Of a DNA stretch of 64,000 nucleotides, positions 16,983 to 25,655 are shown piece by piece (the stretch's first letter is position 1; each line of letters begins with the position of its first letter). Made by a program: the position numbers and the translations under genes. The notes under the pieces are model-generated. The model searched no databases and had not been told where the DNA came from. It saw only the letters and a program-made list of their open reading frames with translations. Source of the DNA: Streptomyces tardus (GTDB lineage: Bacteria; Actinomycetota; Actinomycetes; Streptomycetales; Streptomycetaceae); NCBI RefSeq assembly GCF_018101125.2, contig NZ_JAELVF020000003.1, positions 62,001-126,000 on the forward strand. The letters run 5' to 3'.

Positions 16983-17630
16983 GTGCTGGTCAAGTGGATG
17001 CGATGCACCGTAAGCGATCGCCGTGGATTCGAACGTGCCCAGCGGAAGTGGGCGGGCCTGTTGGGCGAGCCCGGTTTCCGCGGGCAGGGCGGTGGATGGA
17101 GCCGATCCACCCCGGAAACGGTGCACATCTTCGGGTTCTGGGACAGCCGGGCGTTCTACGACTCGTTCATGGCGCGTTCCCACGACCGGTTGCAGTCGGC
17201 CCAGGTGGGCACGTACAGCGACCTCCGCACCTCGCTCTTCGAGTACCGCTTCGACGTGAAGACCGGGTTCCGCCCCGAGTTCTCCGGTGCGGACCTGCTG
17301 CGGGTGGCGCACTGCACGGTGCGAGAGGACCGAATAGAGCACTACACCCTGATGCAGGAGAAGGTCTGGAACCCCGCCATGGCCGGATCGCCGGGCATGG
17401 TCCGCGGCGTCTTCGCGCAGGCGGGCAGCGAGGACGAGTTCCTGGTGCTGTCCATGTGGGACACCGCGGCCGAGCGCGGGAAGTACCGCACGGAACGAGT
17501 GGAGCGCCTGGCCTTCCGCGCTCAGACCGGCGCTGACATCGCCGCGATCGACGGCGATGTGATCGACCTGGAACCGGAGTGGACCATCGAGGCCCGTCAG
17601 AGCGACGATCCGGACCTGAGCCTGCTCTGA
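16983..17630 (+). CDS. YdbC-like DUF4937 domain protein
   Basis: A 215-residue cytoplasmic protein of two ferredoxin-like halves, each beginning with a strand such as VKWMRCTV or LRVAHCTV and closing with a phrase like VLSMWDTAAERGKYR. This fits the YdbC/DUF4937 family, which resembles dimeric alpha-beta-barrel monooxygenases. Its function is unknown. The GTG at 16983 is supported by TACGAT ending exactly six bases upstream, the leaderless pattern used by several genes here. It follows the oxidoreductase gene by 49 bases but has its own promoter. Confidence 0.75.
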   Translation: MLVKWMRCTVSDRRGFERAQRKWAGLLGEPGFRGQGGGWSRSTPETVHIFGFWDSRAFYDSFMARSHDRLQSAQVGTYSDLRTSLFEYRFDVKTGFRPEFSGADLLRVAHCTVREDRIEHYTLMQEKVWNPAMAGSPGMVRGVFAQAGSEDEFLVLSMWDTAAERGKYRTERVERLAFRAQTGADIAAIDGDVIDLEPEWTIEARQSDDPDLSLL

Positions 17631-17651
17631 GGCCCCGGCTTCGCTCGGACG

Positions 17652-17703
17652 CTGCTCCGGGCGCCTGCTCCGGGCTCCTGCTCTGAGCTTTTGCTCCGGG
17701 CGC
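17652..17703. repeat. Four 13-bp tandem repeats
   Basis: Units CTGCTCCGGGCGC, CTGCTCCGGGCTC, CTGCTCTGAGCTT and TTGCTCCGGGCGC lie head to tail just past the DUF4937 gene. Two are nearly identical and two have drifted. Each unit has a small GCTC..GAGC-like symmetry. No function is evident. Confidence 0.75.
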
Positions 17704-17869
17704 CCGTTCGGAGAGTCGCGGATGCGGCGGGCGGTCTCGAACGGGCGGCGTGCGCGGGACGCGGTGCTCGTCCCGCCGATACTGCGAAGGGCGGTCGTGG
17801 GCGGCCTCCGCGGGGCCGCCCACGATCACCCCAGCGCCGCCGTTCTCGGCGGCGGCCTAGGCTGGCCGT

Positions 17870-18526
17870 ATGGCACGACCGCGGAGAATCGTTCTGATCA
17901 GACACGGCGAATCCGAGGGCAACGTCGACGACACGGTGTACGAGCACGTGCCCGACCACGCACTCAGGCTCACCGCCCTGGGCCGGGAGCAGGCCGAGGG
18001 GGCGGGTGCCCGGCTGCGCGCGTACTTCGACGGCGAGCGTGTGTCCGCCTACGTCTCGCCCTACCGCCGGACACTGGAGACCTACCGCCATCTCGGCCTC
18101 GACCCGTCACTCGTCCGCGCCCGCGAGGAACCGCGACTGCGCGAACAGGACTGGGGGAACTGGCAGGACCCTCCCGAGGTCAAGCGGCAGAAGGCCGCCC
18201 GCGACACCTACGGGCACTTCTTCTACCGCTTCGCGCAGGGCGAATCGGGCGCCGACGTCTACGACCGGGTCGGCGCCTTCCTCGAAAGCCTCTGGCGCAG
18301 CTTCGAGGCTGCCGATCACCCGCAGAACGTCCTGCTGGTCACGCACGGCCTGACCATGCGGCTGTTCTGCATGCGCTGGATGCACTGGAGCGTGGCCGAG
18401 TTCGAGTCGCTGTCCAATCCCGGGAACGCCGAGTCACGAGCCCTGGTCCTGGGCCGTGACGGCCGCTACCACCTCGACCGCCCCTTCGAACGCTGGTGTG
18501 TACCCGAGCCCTTCGAGACGCTGTAG
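17870..18526 (+). CDS. Histidine phosphatase family protein
   Basis: Phosphoglycerate-mutase-like phosphohydrolase (218 residues). The phospho-accepting His is in LIRHGESEGN near the N-terminus. SPYRRTLET supplies an Arg, EQDWGNWQ follows, and the second His is in LVTHGLTMRLF. This pattern fits broad-specificity phosphatases rather than glycolytic mutase. TAGGCT ends six bases before the ATG, and there is no Shine-Dalgarno, so it is probably leaderless. No operon partner. Confidence 0.88.
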   Translation: MARPRRIVLIRHGESEGNVDDTVYEHVPDHALRLTALGREQAEGAGARLRAYFDGERVSAYVSPYRRTLETYRHLGLDPSLVRAREEPRLREQDWGNWQDPPEVKRQKAARDTYGHFFYRFAQGESGADVYDRVGAFLESLWRSFEAADHPQNVLLVTHGLTMRLFCMRWMHWSVAEFESLSNPGNAESRALVLGRDGRYHLDRPFERWCVPEPFETL

Positions 18527-18547
18527 CCGGTCCGGGCTCGGCGGACC

Positions 18548-18611
18548 GTGCCGGGGTGCCGGGGTGCCGGGGTGCCGAGGCGCCGGGGTGCCGAGGCGCC
18601 GAGGCGCCGGG
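18548..18611. repeat. Eight 8-bp tandem repeats
   Basis: Eight head-to-tail copies of an 8-mer (three GTGCCGGG, then mixed GTGCCGAG, GCGCCGGG and GCGCCGAG). They lie 22 bases past the phosphatase gene, in non-coding DNA upstream of a decayed gene. The next 60 bases hold a longer imperfect repeat around GGTCTGGGGCCGGG. This is a likely site of replication slippage, variable between strains. Confidence 0.85.
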
Positions 18612-18843
18612 AGGGTCTGGGGCCGGGGTGTCGTGTGTCGGGAGGTCTGGGGCCGGGTGGTCGGAGGGGCTGGTGTGATCGGGTGCCGGCGGCCGGGCAG
18701 TGGCGAGTACAGGAGGCAGGCGGGAGGTGCGCGGCGAACCGGCGCACGGCACCTCGTGCTGCTGCCGCGGCGACGCGCGGAGGAGGCGCGTGCCGGACGG
18801 TCCGCAGCTCACGGTCGCGGCACCGGACGGAGCGCCCGCCACC

Positions 18844-19632
18844 ATGACCGTAGAACTCGCTCGCAGGGCCCGTGCGTCGGCGAGTCCGCGGGGGTTGTCC
18901 GTGGGTGACGTTCTGGGCTCGCAGTTGTTCGTCCCGGAGAACCTGCCCTGGTCCGGCAGCGACGACCGGAGCCGGGCGCCTGCACCGGACGGACGACACG
19001 GAACTGCCTGCTCCGGCACGAACGTTCCGCACCGGCAGTCCATCTCGACCAGGACGCTCGCGCCGCCGCGTTCGCCCGCCACCACGACGTGGACCGCGGC
19101 TACGGTCCGGCGGTCGACCGCGTGCTCCGGCTGATCCGTCAGGGAGGCGCGGCGCACGAGGCGGCCGAGCCTTTCGGAGGACGCCGTTCCGGGGGCAACG
19201 GAACGGCCACGAGGACTGTGCCACCGGGCGCCGTGTTCGCGGACGATCCTGCGTACGTTGTGGCGCAGGCGCAGCTCTCGTCGTACGTCACCCACAGCAG
19301 AGGGAAGCCGTCTGCGGCTCCGTCGCCGTCGCGGCGGCCACCGCGCTGCGAGCGAACGTGTCGGGACGGACGTGCGGGGCTGCGGGGCGGAGCTGCTCGC
19401 GGGCGTGACCGAAGTGGTGCCTCGCAGCGTCGCACAGGCCGGGCTCCGCCGCGCCGTCGACCTGCTCGATGCCGACGTCGTCGTCGCCGCCGTTCGCGGA
19501 GACGTCGACACCTGCGCCCACGGCGGCTGGTGCTCGGGGCGGCACCCGAGCGTCGAGCCGCCCGTGCAGCTTTCGCACGTCGAACCGCTGCTTTCCCGGG
19601 TGCCCCACCGTCGGCCACACACGGCCGAGTAG
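18844..19632 (+). pseudogene. Decayed ADP-ribosylglycohydrolase gene
   Basis: Remnants of an ADP-ribosylglycohydrolase-type protein are spread over all three plus-strand frames. From ATG 18844 one frame reads GLSVGDVLGSQLFVPENLP, like the family opening (GLAxGDALGxx). Around 19035-19330 another frame gives ARHHDVDRGYGPAVDRVLRL, then FADDPAYVVAQAQLSSYVTH. Near 19300 a third reads EAVCGSVAVAAATALRA. After about 19390 the first frame resumes with VPRSVAQAGLRRAVDLLDAD and GDVDTCAHGG, resembling the metal-binding GDVDTT motif. Several frameshifts and at least one internal deletion are required, so it cannot be functional. The order of the pieces is collinear with the family. Boundaries are approximate. 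It would have removed ADP-ribose from proteins or small molecules. Confidence 0.75.
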
Positions 19633-19641
19633 GCTGTGGTT

Positions 19642-20457
19642 GTGCCGTACGAGCCACCCACCCACCGCGTCGAACGGTCGCTGCGCGCGACGACCGGAGC
19701 CAAAGTCGTCGCAGGGGTCGACGAAGTCGGGCGGGGCGCCTGGGCGGGGCCGGTGACCGTCTGCGCGGCCGTCACGGGACTGCGGCGGCCACCCGAGGGG
19801 CTTACCGATTCCAAGCTGCTCACGGTCGCGCGCCGCGAGAAGCTCGCCGTCGAACTCTCACGTTGGGTCACCAGCCACGCTCTCGGGCACGCATCGCCGC
19901 AGGAGATCGACGAGTTGGGGATGACCGCCTCCCTACGGCTGGCGGCCACCAGAGCCCTGGAACAGCTGCCGGTACGGCCCGACGCGGTGATCCTGGACGG
20001 GAAGCACGACTACCTCGGCCCGCCGTGGCGAGTACGCACAGTGATCAAGGGGGACCAGAGCTGCGTCGCCGTGGCCGCTGCCTCCGTCATCGCGAAGGTG
20101 CGGCGCGACGCACTCATGGCCGAACTGGGCACGCAGCACACCGACTTCGGCTTCGACGCCAATGCGGGATACCCTGCGCCAGTGCACAAGGCGGCACTCG
20201 CGGAACTGGGCCCCACTCCGCACCACCGGTTGACCTGGTCGTATCTTGATGTCCTGCCGCAATGGCAGCATTTGAAGAAGACCAGGCTGCCGGACCCGGT
20301 AGATGTCCCCACCCCGAGGGGTGTGGGAGGCCGGCCGGAAGCTGTCGACGGGCAGCTGGACTTCTTCGCACCGCCGTCGGTCCCCGCCCCGACCTCGCCC
20401 CCCTCGGGGCGTCCCGTCGCGGTGGAGCCCGCTGCGGAATCCCGCGACGGCGTTTGA
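19642..20457 (+). CDS. rnhB: Ribonuclease HII
   Basis: Endonuclease that nicks RNA in RNA-DNA hybrids and starts removal of misincorporated ribonucleotides. The 271-residue protein has the RNase HII metal site: Asp and Glu in AGVDEVGRGAWAGPV, Asp in VILDGKHDY and a further Asp in QHTDFGFDANAGY. The HTDFGFDANAGYP signature is complete. About 60 C-terminal residues after the domain are Pro-rich and extra. GTG 19642 is chosen because TAGGCT ends six bases before it, the leaderless spacing. An in-frame GTG at 19636 overlaps that promoter region. Confidence 0.95.
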   Translation: MPYEPPTHRVERSLRATTGAKVVAGVDEVGRGAWAGPVTVCAAVTGLRRPPEGLTDSKLLTVARREKLAVELSRWVTSHALGHASPQEIDELGMTASLRLAATRALEQLPVRPDAVILDGKHDYLGPPWRVRTVIKGDQSCVAVAAASVIAKVRRDALMAELGTQHTDFGFDANAGYPAPVHKAALAELGPTPHHRLTWSYLDVLPQWQHLKKTRLPDPVDVPTPRGVGGRPEAVDGQLDFFAPPSVPAPTSPPSGRPVAVEPAAESRDGV

Positions 20458-20470
20458 TAGACAATTCACC

Positions 20471-21166
20471 ATGCCACTCAGCTCCGAGGAGCCACAGATT
20501 CACCCCAGCGTTCCGGGCCCGCGTCAACCCGCGGCTCCAGCCCGTACCTCACAGCCCACTGGCGTTTCCGGCTCTGCCGGCCCACGACCCGGTCCGCGTC
20601 CCGCACCGCCGCGCGCAGACCGCAGCCGTCCCGGGCCATCGCGCCCAACCACCGGTGCGCGTCCCGCTGTTGGCGCGGCGCAGACCTCCGAGCGGCCGGG
20701 CGATCCGACCGCCGATCCGGCGTCCGGTGCGAGCACCGGCGCGAGCACTGCGACCGCGGTCAGGACCGACGCCACCGAAACCGCGTCGACCGCCAAGATC
20801 GAGCTCGTCGACACCACCGACGCCGGTGCGATCGACACCGCGGACGAGACTGTCGACCGCCTGCTCGACCTCGGTCGGGCCCCGTCGGACGTACTGCTGC
20901 TCACCACGGGCGATCAACATCCGTGGGCGCAGCACGAGTTGAGCTTCGGGGACGATGCGTACTGGCGCCAGCAGGCCGAGGGCGATGACGTGTTCGCCGC
21001 CCACGCCTCCCATGCCGCACAGGCCGTTGCCCGACCCGTGGTGATCCTCGCGGTGAACGGCGGCAGTGACGCGGACGTCGCCGGCGCGCTGCCGCAGGCA
21101 CTGGAGCGGGCCACGGACGAGTTGATCGTCTGCGGCGACCCGTCCCGTCTGCGCACCCTGCTCTGA
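20471..21166 (+). CDS. Conserved hypothetical protein with disordered N-terminus
   Basis: A 231-residue protein starting 13 bases past rnhB. The first 110 residues are Pro/Ala/Arg/Thr-rich and low in complexity, probably disordered. The second half looks folded: an acidic KIELVDTTDAG-type strand, a helix DETVDRLLDLGRAPSDVLLL, then HELSFGDDAYWRQQAEG, VILAVNGGSDADVAGALPQAL and ELIVCGDPSRLRTLL. I recognise no named domain and see no signal peptide or membrane segment. GACAAT ends five bases before the ATG, so it may have its own promoter even though it adjoins rnhB. Confidence 0.7.
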   Translation: MPLSSEEPQIHPSVPGPRQPAAPARTSQPTGVSGSAGPRPGPRPAPPRADRSRPGPSRPTTGARPAVGAAQTSERPGDPTADPASGASTGASTATAVRTDATETASTAKIELVDTTDAGAIDTADETVDRLLDLGRAPSDVLLLTTGDQHPWAQHELSFGDDAYWRQQAEGDDVFAAHASHAAQAVARPVVILAVNGGSDADVAGALPQALERATDELIVCGDPSRLRTLL

Positions 21167-22055
21167 CCGCTGCAGTGCGCTGAGCGGAGTGCTTGAAGGC
21201 ACCTGCCTTCACTGGCTACCCCCGATCGGTGCTCTGAGCTGACCGGCACTCACCCCTGAGCGGCGCTGCTCGAGTGACGCCTGCCCCGGCTGCCTTTCGC
21301 TCTGACCGGCACAGTGCTTGGCCGGGCTTACAGGGCATGGGCTGTCGGCGCGCGCTTGAGCGGCGGCGCTTGGGCGGCTCAGCGCGGAGAGCGTCGGCCC
21401 GTGAGCGGTCGGTCGCCCGAGGTCGCTCGGCGCCCTGGTTCTCGCTGTCCGGCTTCCGGAAGCCGAAGTGTTCTGTCTCGGCTTCCGGAGGCTCGGTCGT
21501 ACTCAGCTCGGGTCTCTCTCCGAGCCTGGCGCGTGCAGCCCAAGTTTTGCCGTCCAGCTCTGCGCAGTGCGGGTCTGTGACATCTGGCCCCACCGACCCG
21601 CTCTCACGGCATCCTGCTCTCGCGAAGTCCGGGCTCCGAGTGGGCTGTTGCGCTCCACCCCGTGTCTGCCGAGGGGCGGAGCGGTGCGTCGTGGTGGGCC
21701 CGGATCCGGCATTTGATGCCGCCGGTTCACGCACCTGCGGTCGTGATGCCGCCGGCCGACGTTCGGTCACCGGACCGCCGGCCGTGCGGCACGCAGACAG
21801 ATCAACTGCCGCACCACCACGGCAGGAGCGAGCGGATCGCCCCTCCTCGGCGGCCGATTCTCCCCGCACGGCCGGCCGATGCAGTGCATCGCATTCTGCG
21901 CACAACGACAGGTACGCCAGCGGGGCCACGCCTGCCCCGGCCCACCCACCCGGCAGCCTTGCCGGACTGCTTTGCCGGGCAGCGCCCCGTCGGTACGTCT
22001 GCCTGATTGCCCTCTGCTGTGCAGGCAGCTCGGCCGGTGACACCCTCGTCCGGCT
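21167..22055. other. Gene-poor region of about 0.9 kb
   Basis: No frame here combines G/C-biased third positions with a plausible protein. The DNA looks non-coding or heavily decayed. It contains a perfect 16-bp palindrome CGGCTTCCGGAAGCCG at 21450-21465 with a partial copy about 30 bases later, and two copies of GATGCCGCCGG at 21715 and 21744. I see no terminator pair or RNA gene. Confidence 0.45.
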
Positions 22056-22604
22056 TCAAGCGGTCATTCGTGCCGCCGAAGCCGGCTCCGCGGCGAAGCT
22101 CGGTCTGCGACCTCTTCGCCCTTCGCCGAGTATGCGCCAGCCCGCACCGGTGAGGGTGACGTAGGCGCCGCAGCGCAGTCCGTGCAGCAAGCACGCGTCG
22201 CGCAGGCCCCACATCCAGGCACCGTCTTCCTCTGTCCAAGAGCCCTCGCCCTCGCGGTAGTAGAGCAGTACAGCGGTACGTATGGGACGACGACGGCGCA
22301 GATCGTGCGGGATAATTCGCCGGAGCTGACTCAGCAGCAGGTTGCGCAGCTCCCATCCGTCAGGACGTGCTGTGTGCTGAAACGAGGCGCTGGCGGTGAC
22401 CCGTTCGTCCGGTCCCAGCACGCCGACGACTGCCGTCGCCAGAATCGGTCGATGAAGATCGTGCAGACCGGTCACCACCTCTCGCGGGCTGTTGAGGAGC
22501 GGAATTTCCGCCGCAGCCCATTCGGAGGGTTCCAGAACACGACCAAGCCGGGTCGGGACGCCTCGTGTCGGCGCCGGAGCCGAGCCGAGAACACCAAATG
22601 CCAT
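22056..22604 (-). CDS. Conserved actinobacterial hypothetical protein
   Basis: A 182-residue cytoplasmic protein. ATG 22604 was chosen because GGGAGGAAAG lies just upstream. An in-frame TTG at 22745 would add 47 residues with two Cys-x-x-Cys pairs, but that stretch has poorly biased codons. Recognisable parts are GLHDLHRPILATAVVGVL, a basic middle (RRPIRTAVLLYYRE), and the C-terminal EEDGAWMWGLRDACLLHGLR followed by AYVTLTGAGWRILGEGRRGR. I recall similar proteins in other Streptomyces with no known function. Isolated on the minus strand. Confidence 0.65.
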   Translation of the reverse strand: MAFGVLGSAPAPTRGVPTRLGRVLEPSEWAAAEIPLLNSPREVVTGLHDLHRPILATAVVGVLGPDERVTASASFQHTARPDGWELRNLLLSQLRRIIPHDLRRRRPIRTAVLLYYREGEGSWTEEDGAWMWGLRDACLLHGLRCGAYVTLTGAGWRILGEGRRGRRPSFAAEPASAARMTA

Positions 22605-23335
22605 ACCGCTCTTTCCTCCCGGGACGGTGGCGCCGAGCCGCCCGACAGCCGGGGCGAGTGCGCATGGTCGGCAGCGGACTGCACGTACAGACGGTGCAAG
22701 CAACAGCGCACAGCACTCCGCGCAGCGAGCGCGCGCAGAGGTCAACCGCGATCAGACAAGCGGCCGTTCACGGAAGGCAGGAGAAGCGATCTCGTCCTTC
22801 ACCACCGCTGGGCGACCCGAAAACTCGACACGGCGTACGGGAGTGGCCTCCTCCCGCCCCCAACCCTCCCTCTGGCTGCATTGCGGTCGGGCGGACCCAA
22901 CTGCCCGGACGGCTCCGTCAACAGCGTGTCTCCGTGAGAGGAAGGCAGTCACCGAGCCTCCGACGCCCACCGTGAAGCAGGTCTGAACCCTCTCCGCCGC
23001 GGGGCCCCATACGTTCAATCCTTCCCTTCTCCACAGTGTGCCAAGCCTTCGGCGGAGGCCCGGAGTTCACGGGCAAGCTGCTTTGCGTGCGGACCGAAGG
23101 CGAATGCCAACGGCGTCTTCTGTACCTCAGCTCGTTCGAGGGACACCGTCCCGGCGACTGTGATCACAGCCGCGTCGCCGGCCCCGGTCGCGGACCTTGC
23201 TGAGCCAGACCGCAACGACAGTCCTACGCGGACGACCAGGCCGCCGGCTTCAGGGCAACGCCTCCGGCCGCAGGCCGGATGCGTTGCCCATCCGTCCGGC
23301 CCGTTCAGCTCAGCCGGGCGTCGGAGCCGGCGAGC
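22605..23335. other. Mostly non-coding region with one doubtful small ORF
   Basis: No firm gene. A minus-strand frame at 23015-23215 (66 residues from TTG, containing ITVAGTVSLE and FGPHAKQLARELRASAEGL) is protein-like, but its codon bias is only moderate and it has no ribosome-binding site. I do not call it as a gene. The rest looks like spacer downstream of the recQ-type gene. Confidence 0.35.
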
Positions 23336-25516
23336 TCACCCCTGCACGGCGAGCACCAATGGCAGAACGGCGGTCGCGCCTGCTCTGCGAAGCAGACGAG
23401 CGGCTGTTGCGAGTGTCCAACCCGAATCGGTGTAGTCGTCGATCAGCAGAACCGGCCCCGGGCTCTGCCCGACCGCCTTCGCCACGGCTTCCGGGAGGAG
23501 CAGCCCGTCGTGGAGTGCGCGCACCCGCTGGGCGCTGTTGGTCTGCCCGAGCGGGCCCTCTCCGATCCACTCCAGGCTGCCGAGCAGAGGCATCCGGCCG
23601 ACTTCCGCCACCCGGGCGCCCAACGACTGCACCAGCTCTGGCCGGCTGCGTGAACTCAAGGCGACCACACCTGTCGGACGCTCAGTCGCCCCCGCCTCGG
23701 AGGAGGCCCAGCCGCCCGGACCTGTGGCCCAGTCCCGCAGCACGCCCACCACGGCGTCGAACACGTCGTCCCCCACCGGGCCGTCCGCCGCACCCGCCGT
23801 GAACAGGGGACGCAGCCGATTGCCCCACCCGATGTCCGAAAGCCGCCCGAGCGCCCGCCCCTCATGGGCCTGTTCACCCGCGGGAATGCGTCCTTTGAGC
23901 TCCACGCCGATTGCCGGCAGTCCGCTGGGCCACATCCGTCTCGGCTCCACAACCACCCCGGCACGTGTCAGGTCGCCCCTTGCCGCAGCCAGGGAGTCCG
24001 ACGCAACTGTCTCCTCGGGGCGCTCTCCCGTGCAGTTGTCGCACCGTCCGCACGGAGCCGCTGCCAGGTCGTCCAGCTGTCTGCGCAGGAACTCCATCCG
24101 GCAGGCGCCGGTACGCGCGTACTCCCGCATCGCCTCCTGCTCCGCGGCTCGCTGCCGGGCGACCCGCTCGTACCGCTCGGCGTCGTACTCCCAGCTTCGT
24201 CCCGTGGCGGTCCACCCTCCCCGCTCCCGCCGGACGGCGCCGTCGACATCGAGCACTTTGAGCATCATCTCCAGGCGAGATCTCCGCAGCTCCACCACCG
24301 TCTCGAGGGTGGGCAGCGAGAGCGGTCTGTCGGAGCGCTCGAGTGCGGCGAGGGTCGTGCGCACCTGCTCCTCCGCGGGGAAGGCCAGCGAGGCAAAGTA
24401 GCGCCAGATCGCCTCGTCCTCGCGCCCGGGCAGCAGCAGCACCTCGGCATGTTCGACGCCGCGGCCGGCCCTGCCGACCTGCTGGTAGTAGGAGATCGGC
24501 GAGGACGGCGACCCGAGGTGGACGACGAAGCCGAGATCGGGTTTGTCGAAGCCCATTCCCAGAGCGGAAGTTGCCACGAGCGCCTTGACGTTGTTCGCTA
24601 GGAGGTCGGCTTCGGCCGCTGCGCGGTCGGCGTGTTCGGTGCGGCCCGTGTATCCGACCACCCGGTGGCCGCGCCGGCTCAGATAACTGCTGATCTCCTC
24701 CGCCATCGCCACCGTCAGCGTGTAGATGATTCCGGAGCCCGGAAGCTCATCGAGGTGGGTGTCCAACCAGGCGATCCGGTGTGAGGCGTCGGGGAGGCCG
24801 AGCACGGACAGGGAGAGGCTCTCGCGGTCCAACTCGCCGCGCAGCACGAGGGCCTGACCGGTGTGCTCGCCGGCGCCGGTGCCGAGCTGGTCGGCGATGT
24901 CTGCGGTCACCCTCGCGTTGGCGGTGGCTGTGGTGGCGAGCACAGGCACATCGGCCGGCAGCTCGGCGAGCATGGTGCGCAACCTGCGGTAGTCGGGCCG
25001 GAAGTCGTGACCCCAGTCGGAGATGCAGTGCGCCTCGTCGACCACCAGCAGCCCCGTGGCGGCTGCCAGACGGGGCAGGACCTGGTCGCGGAAGTCCGGA
25101 TTGTTGAGTCGCTCGGGACTGACGAGGAGCAGGTCCACGGTGCCTGCGTTCACCTCGCGGTTGATCTCCTCCCACTCCTCGGTGTTGGAGGAGTTGATCG
25201 TGCGCGCGTGCAGACCCGCGCGCTCCGCGGCCTCGATCTGGTTGCGCATCAGCGCCAGCAGCGGGGAGACGATCACTGTGGGGCCGCTGCCCCGAGCGCG
25301 CAGCAGGGCGGTCGCGACGAAGTACACGGCGGACTTCCCCCAGCCCGTGCGCTGTACTACGAGGGTGCGCCTGCGCTCGCGCACCAGGGCTTCGATCGCG
25401 CGCCACTGGTCCTCGCGCAGAGCGGCGCCGCCGACCGGGGCGCCGACGAGCGGAGCGAGAACGGCGTCGGCTTCGCGGCGGAGAGTGGCCGCGTCGAGCG
25501 GCTCGTGGGACGTCAT
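23336..25516 (-). CDS. RecQ-type DNA helicase with C-terminal phosphoribosyltransferase-like domain
   Basis: A 726-residue fusion. The N-terminal 530 residues are a RecQ helicase: Walker A TGWGKS (Lys61), the extended Walker B VDEAHCISDWGHDFR, TTATAN, ATSALGMGFDKPD, the QVGRAGRG arginine motif, and a zinc site (CRMEFLRR, then CGRCDNC). In place of a typical RQC-HRDC tail, residues 560-726 look like a type I phosphoribosyltransferase: GVVALSSRSRP, NSAQRVRALHDG and the PRPP-loop-like VLLIDDYTDSGWT, then a hydrophobic strand. Start ATG 25516 has TTGCAT six bases upstream. Divergent from the DUF4192 gene. The helicase role is in DNA repair; the added domain's activity is unknown. Confidence 0.88.
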   Translation of the reverse strand: MTSHEPLDAATLRREADAVLAPLVGAPVGGAALREDQWRAIEALVRERRRTLVVQRTGWGKSAVYFVATALLRARGSGPTVIVSPLLALMRNQIEAAERAGLHARTINSSNTEEWEEINREVNAGTVDLLLVSPERLNNPDFRDQVLPRLAAATGLLVVDEAHCISDWGHDFRPDYRRLRTMLAELPADVPVLATTATANARVTADIADQLGTGAGEHTGQALVLRGELDRESLSLSVLGLPDASHRIAWLDTHLDELPGSGIIYTLTVAMAEEISSYLSRRGHRVVGYTGRTEHADRAAAEADLLANNVKALVATSALGMGFDKPDLGFVVHLGSPSSPISYYQQVGRAGRGVEHAEVLLLPGREDEAIWRYFASLAFPAEEQVRTTLAALERSDRPLSLPTLETVVELRRSRLEMMLKVLDVDGAVRRERGGWTATGRSWEYDAERYERVARQRAAEQEAMREYARTGACRMEFLRRQLDDLAAAPCGRCDNCTGERPEETVASDSLAAARGDLTRAGVVVEPRRMWPSGLPAIGVELKGRIPAGEQAHEGRALGRLSDIGWGNRLRPLFTAGAADGPVGDDVFDAVVGVLRDWATGPGGWASSEAGATERPTGVVALSSRSRPELVQSLGARVAEVGRMPLLGSLEWIGEGPLGQTNSAQRVRALHDGLLLPEAVAKAVGQSPGPVLLIDDYTDSGWTLATAARLLRRAGATAVLPLVLAVQG

Positions 25517-25655
25517 GGCCCCATGCAATCCGATGGGTGGCGTCCTTCGCCAACGCCACTGTGGACAACTCGGTATAGGTGTGAACGTACGACCAATGGC
25601 CATGCCTGTGGACAGCGCCCGACGGGAGACGCGCCGACCGGGCGATTGTTCCGGC

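Noticed and set aside
18339..19949. A 536-residue minus-strand open frame
   Set aside because: Its protein is Ser/Arg/Pro low-complexity, crosses the phosphatase and rnhB genes, and reads the 8-bp repeat as a peptide repeat. It is an antisense shadow in G+C-rich DNA.
23015..23215. A possible 66-residue minus-strand gene downstream of recQ
   Set aside because: It has only moderate codon bias, a TTG start and no ribosome-binding site. It is noted in the region description but not called.
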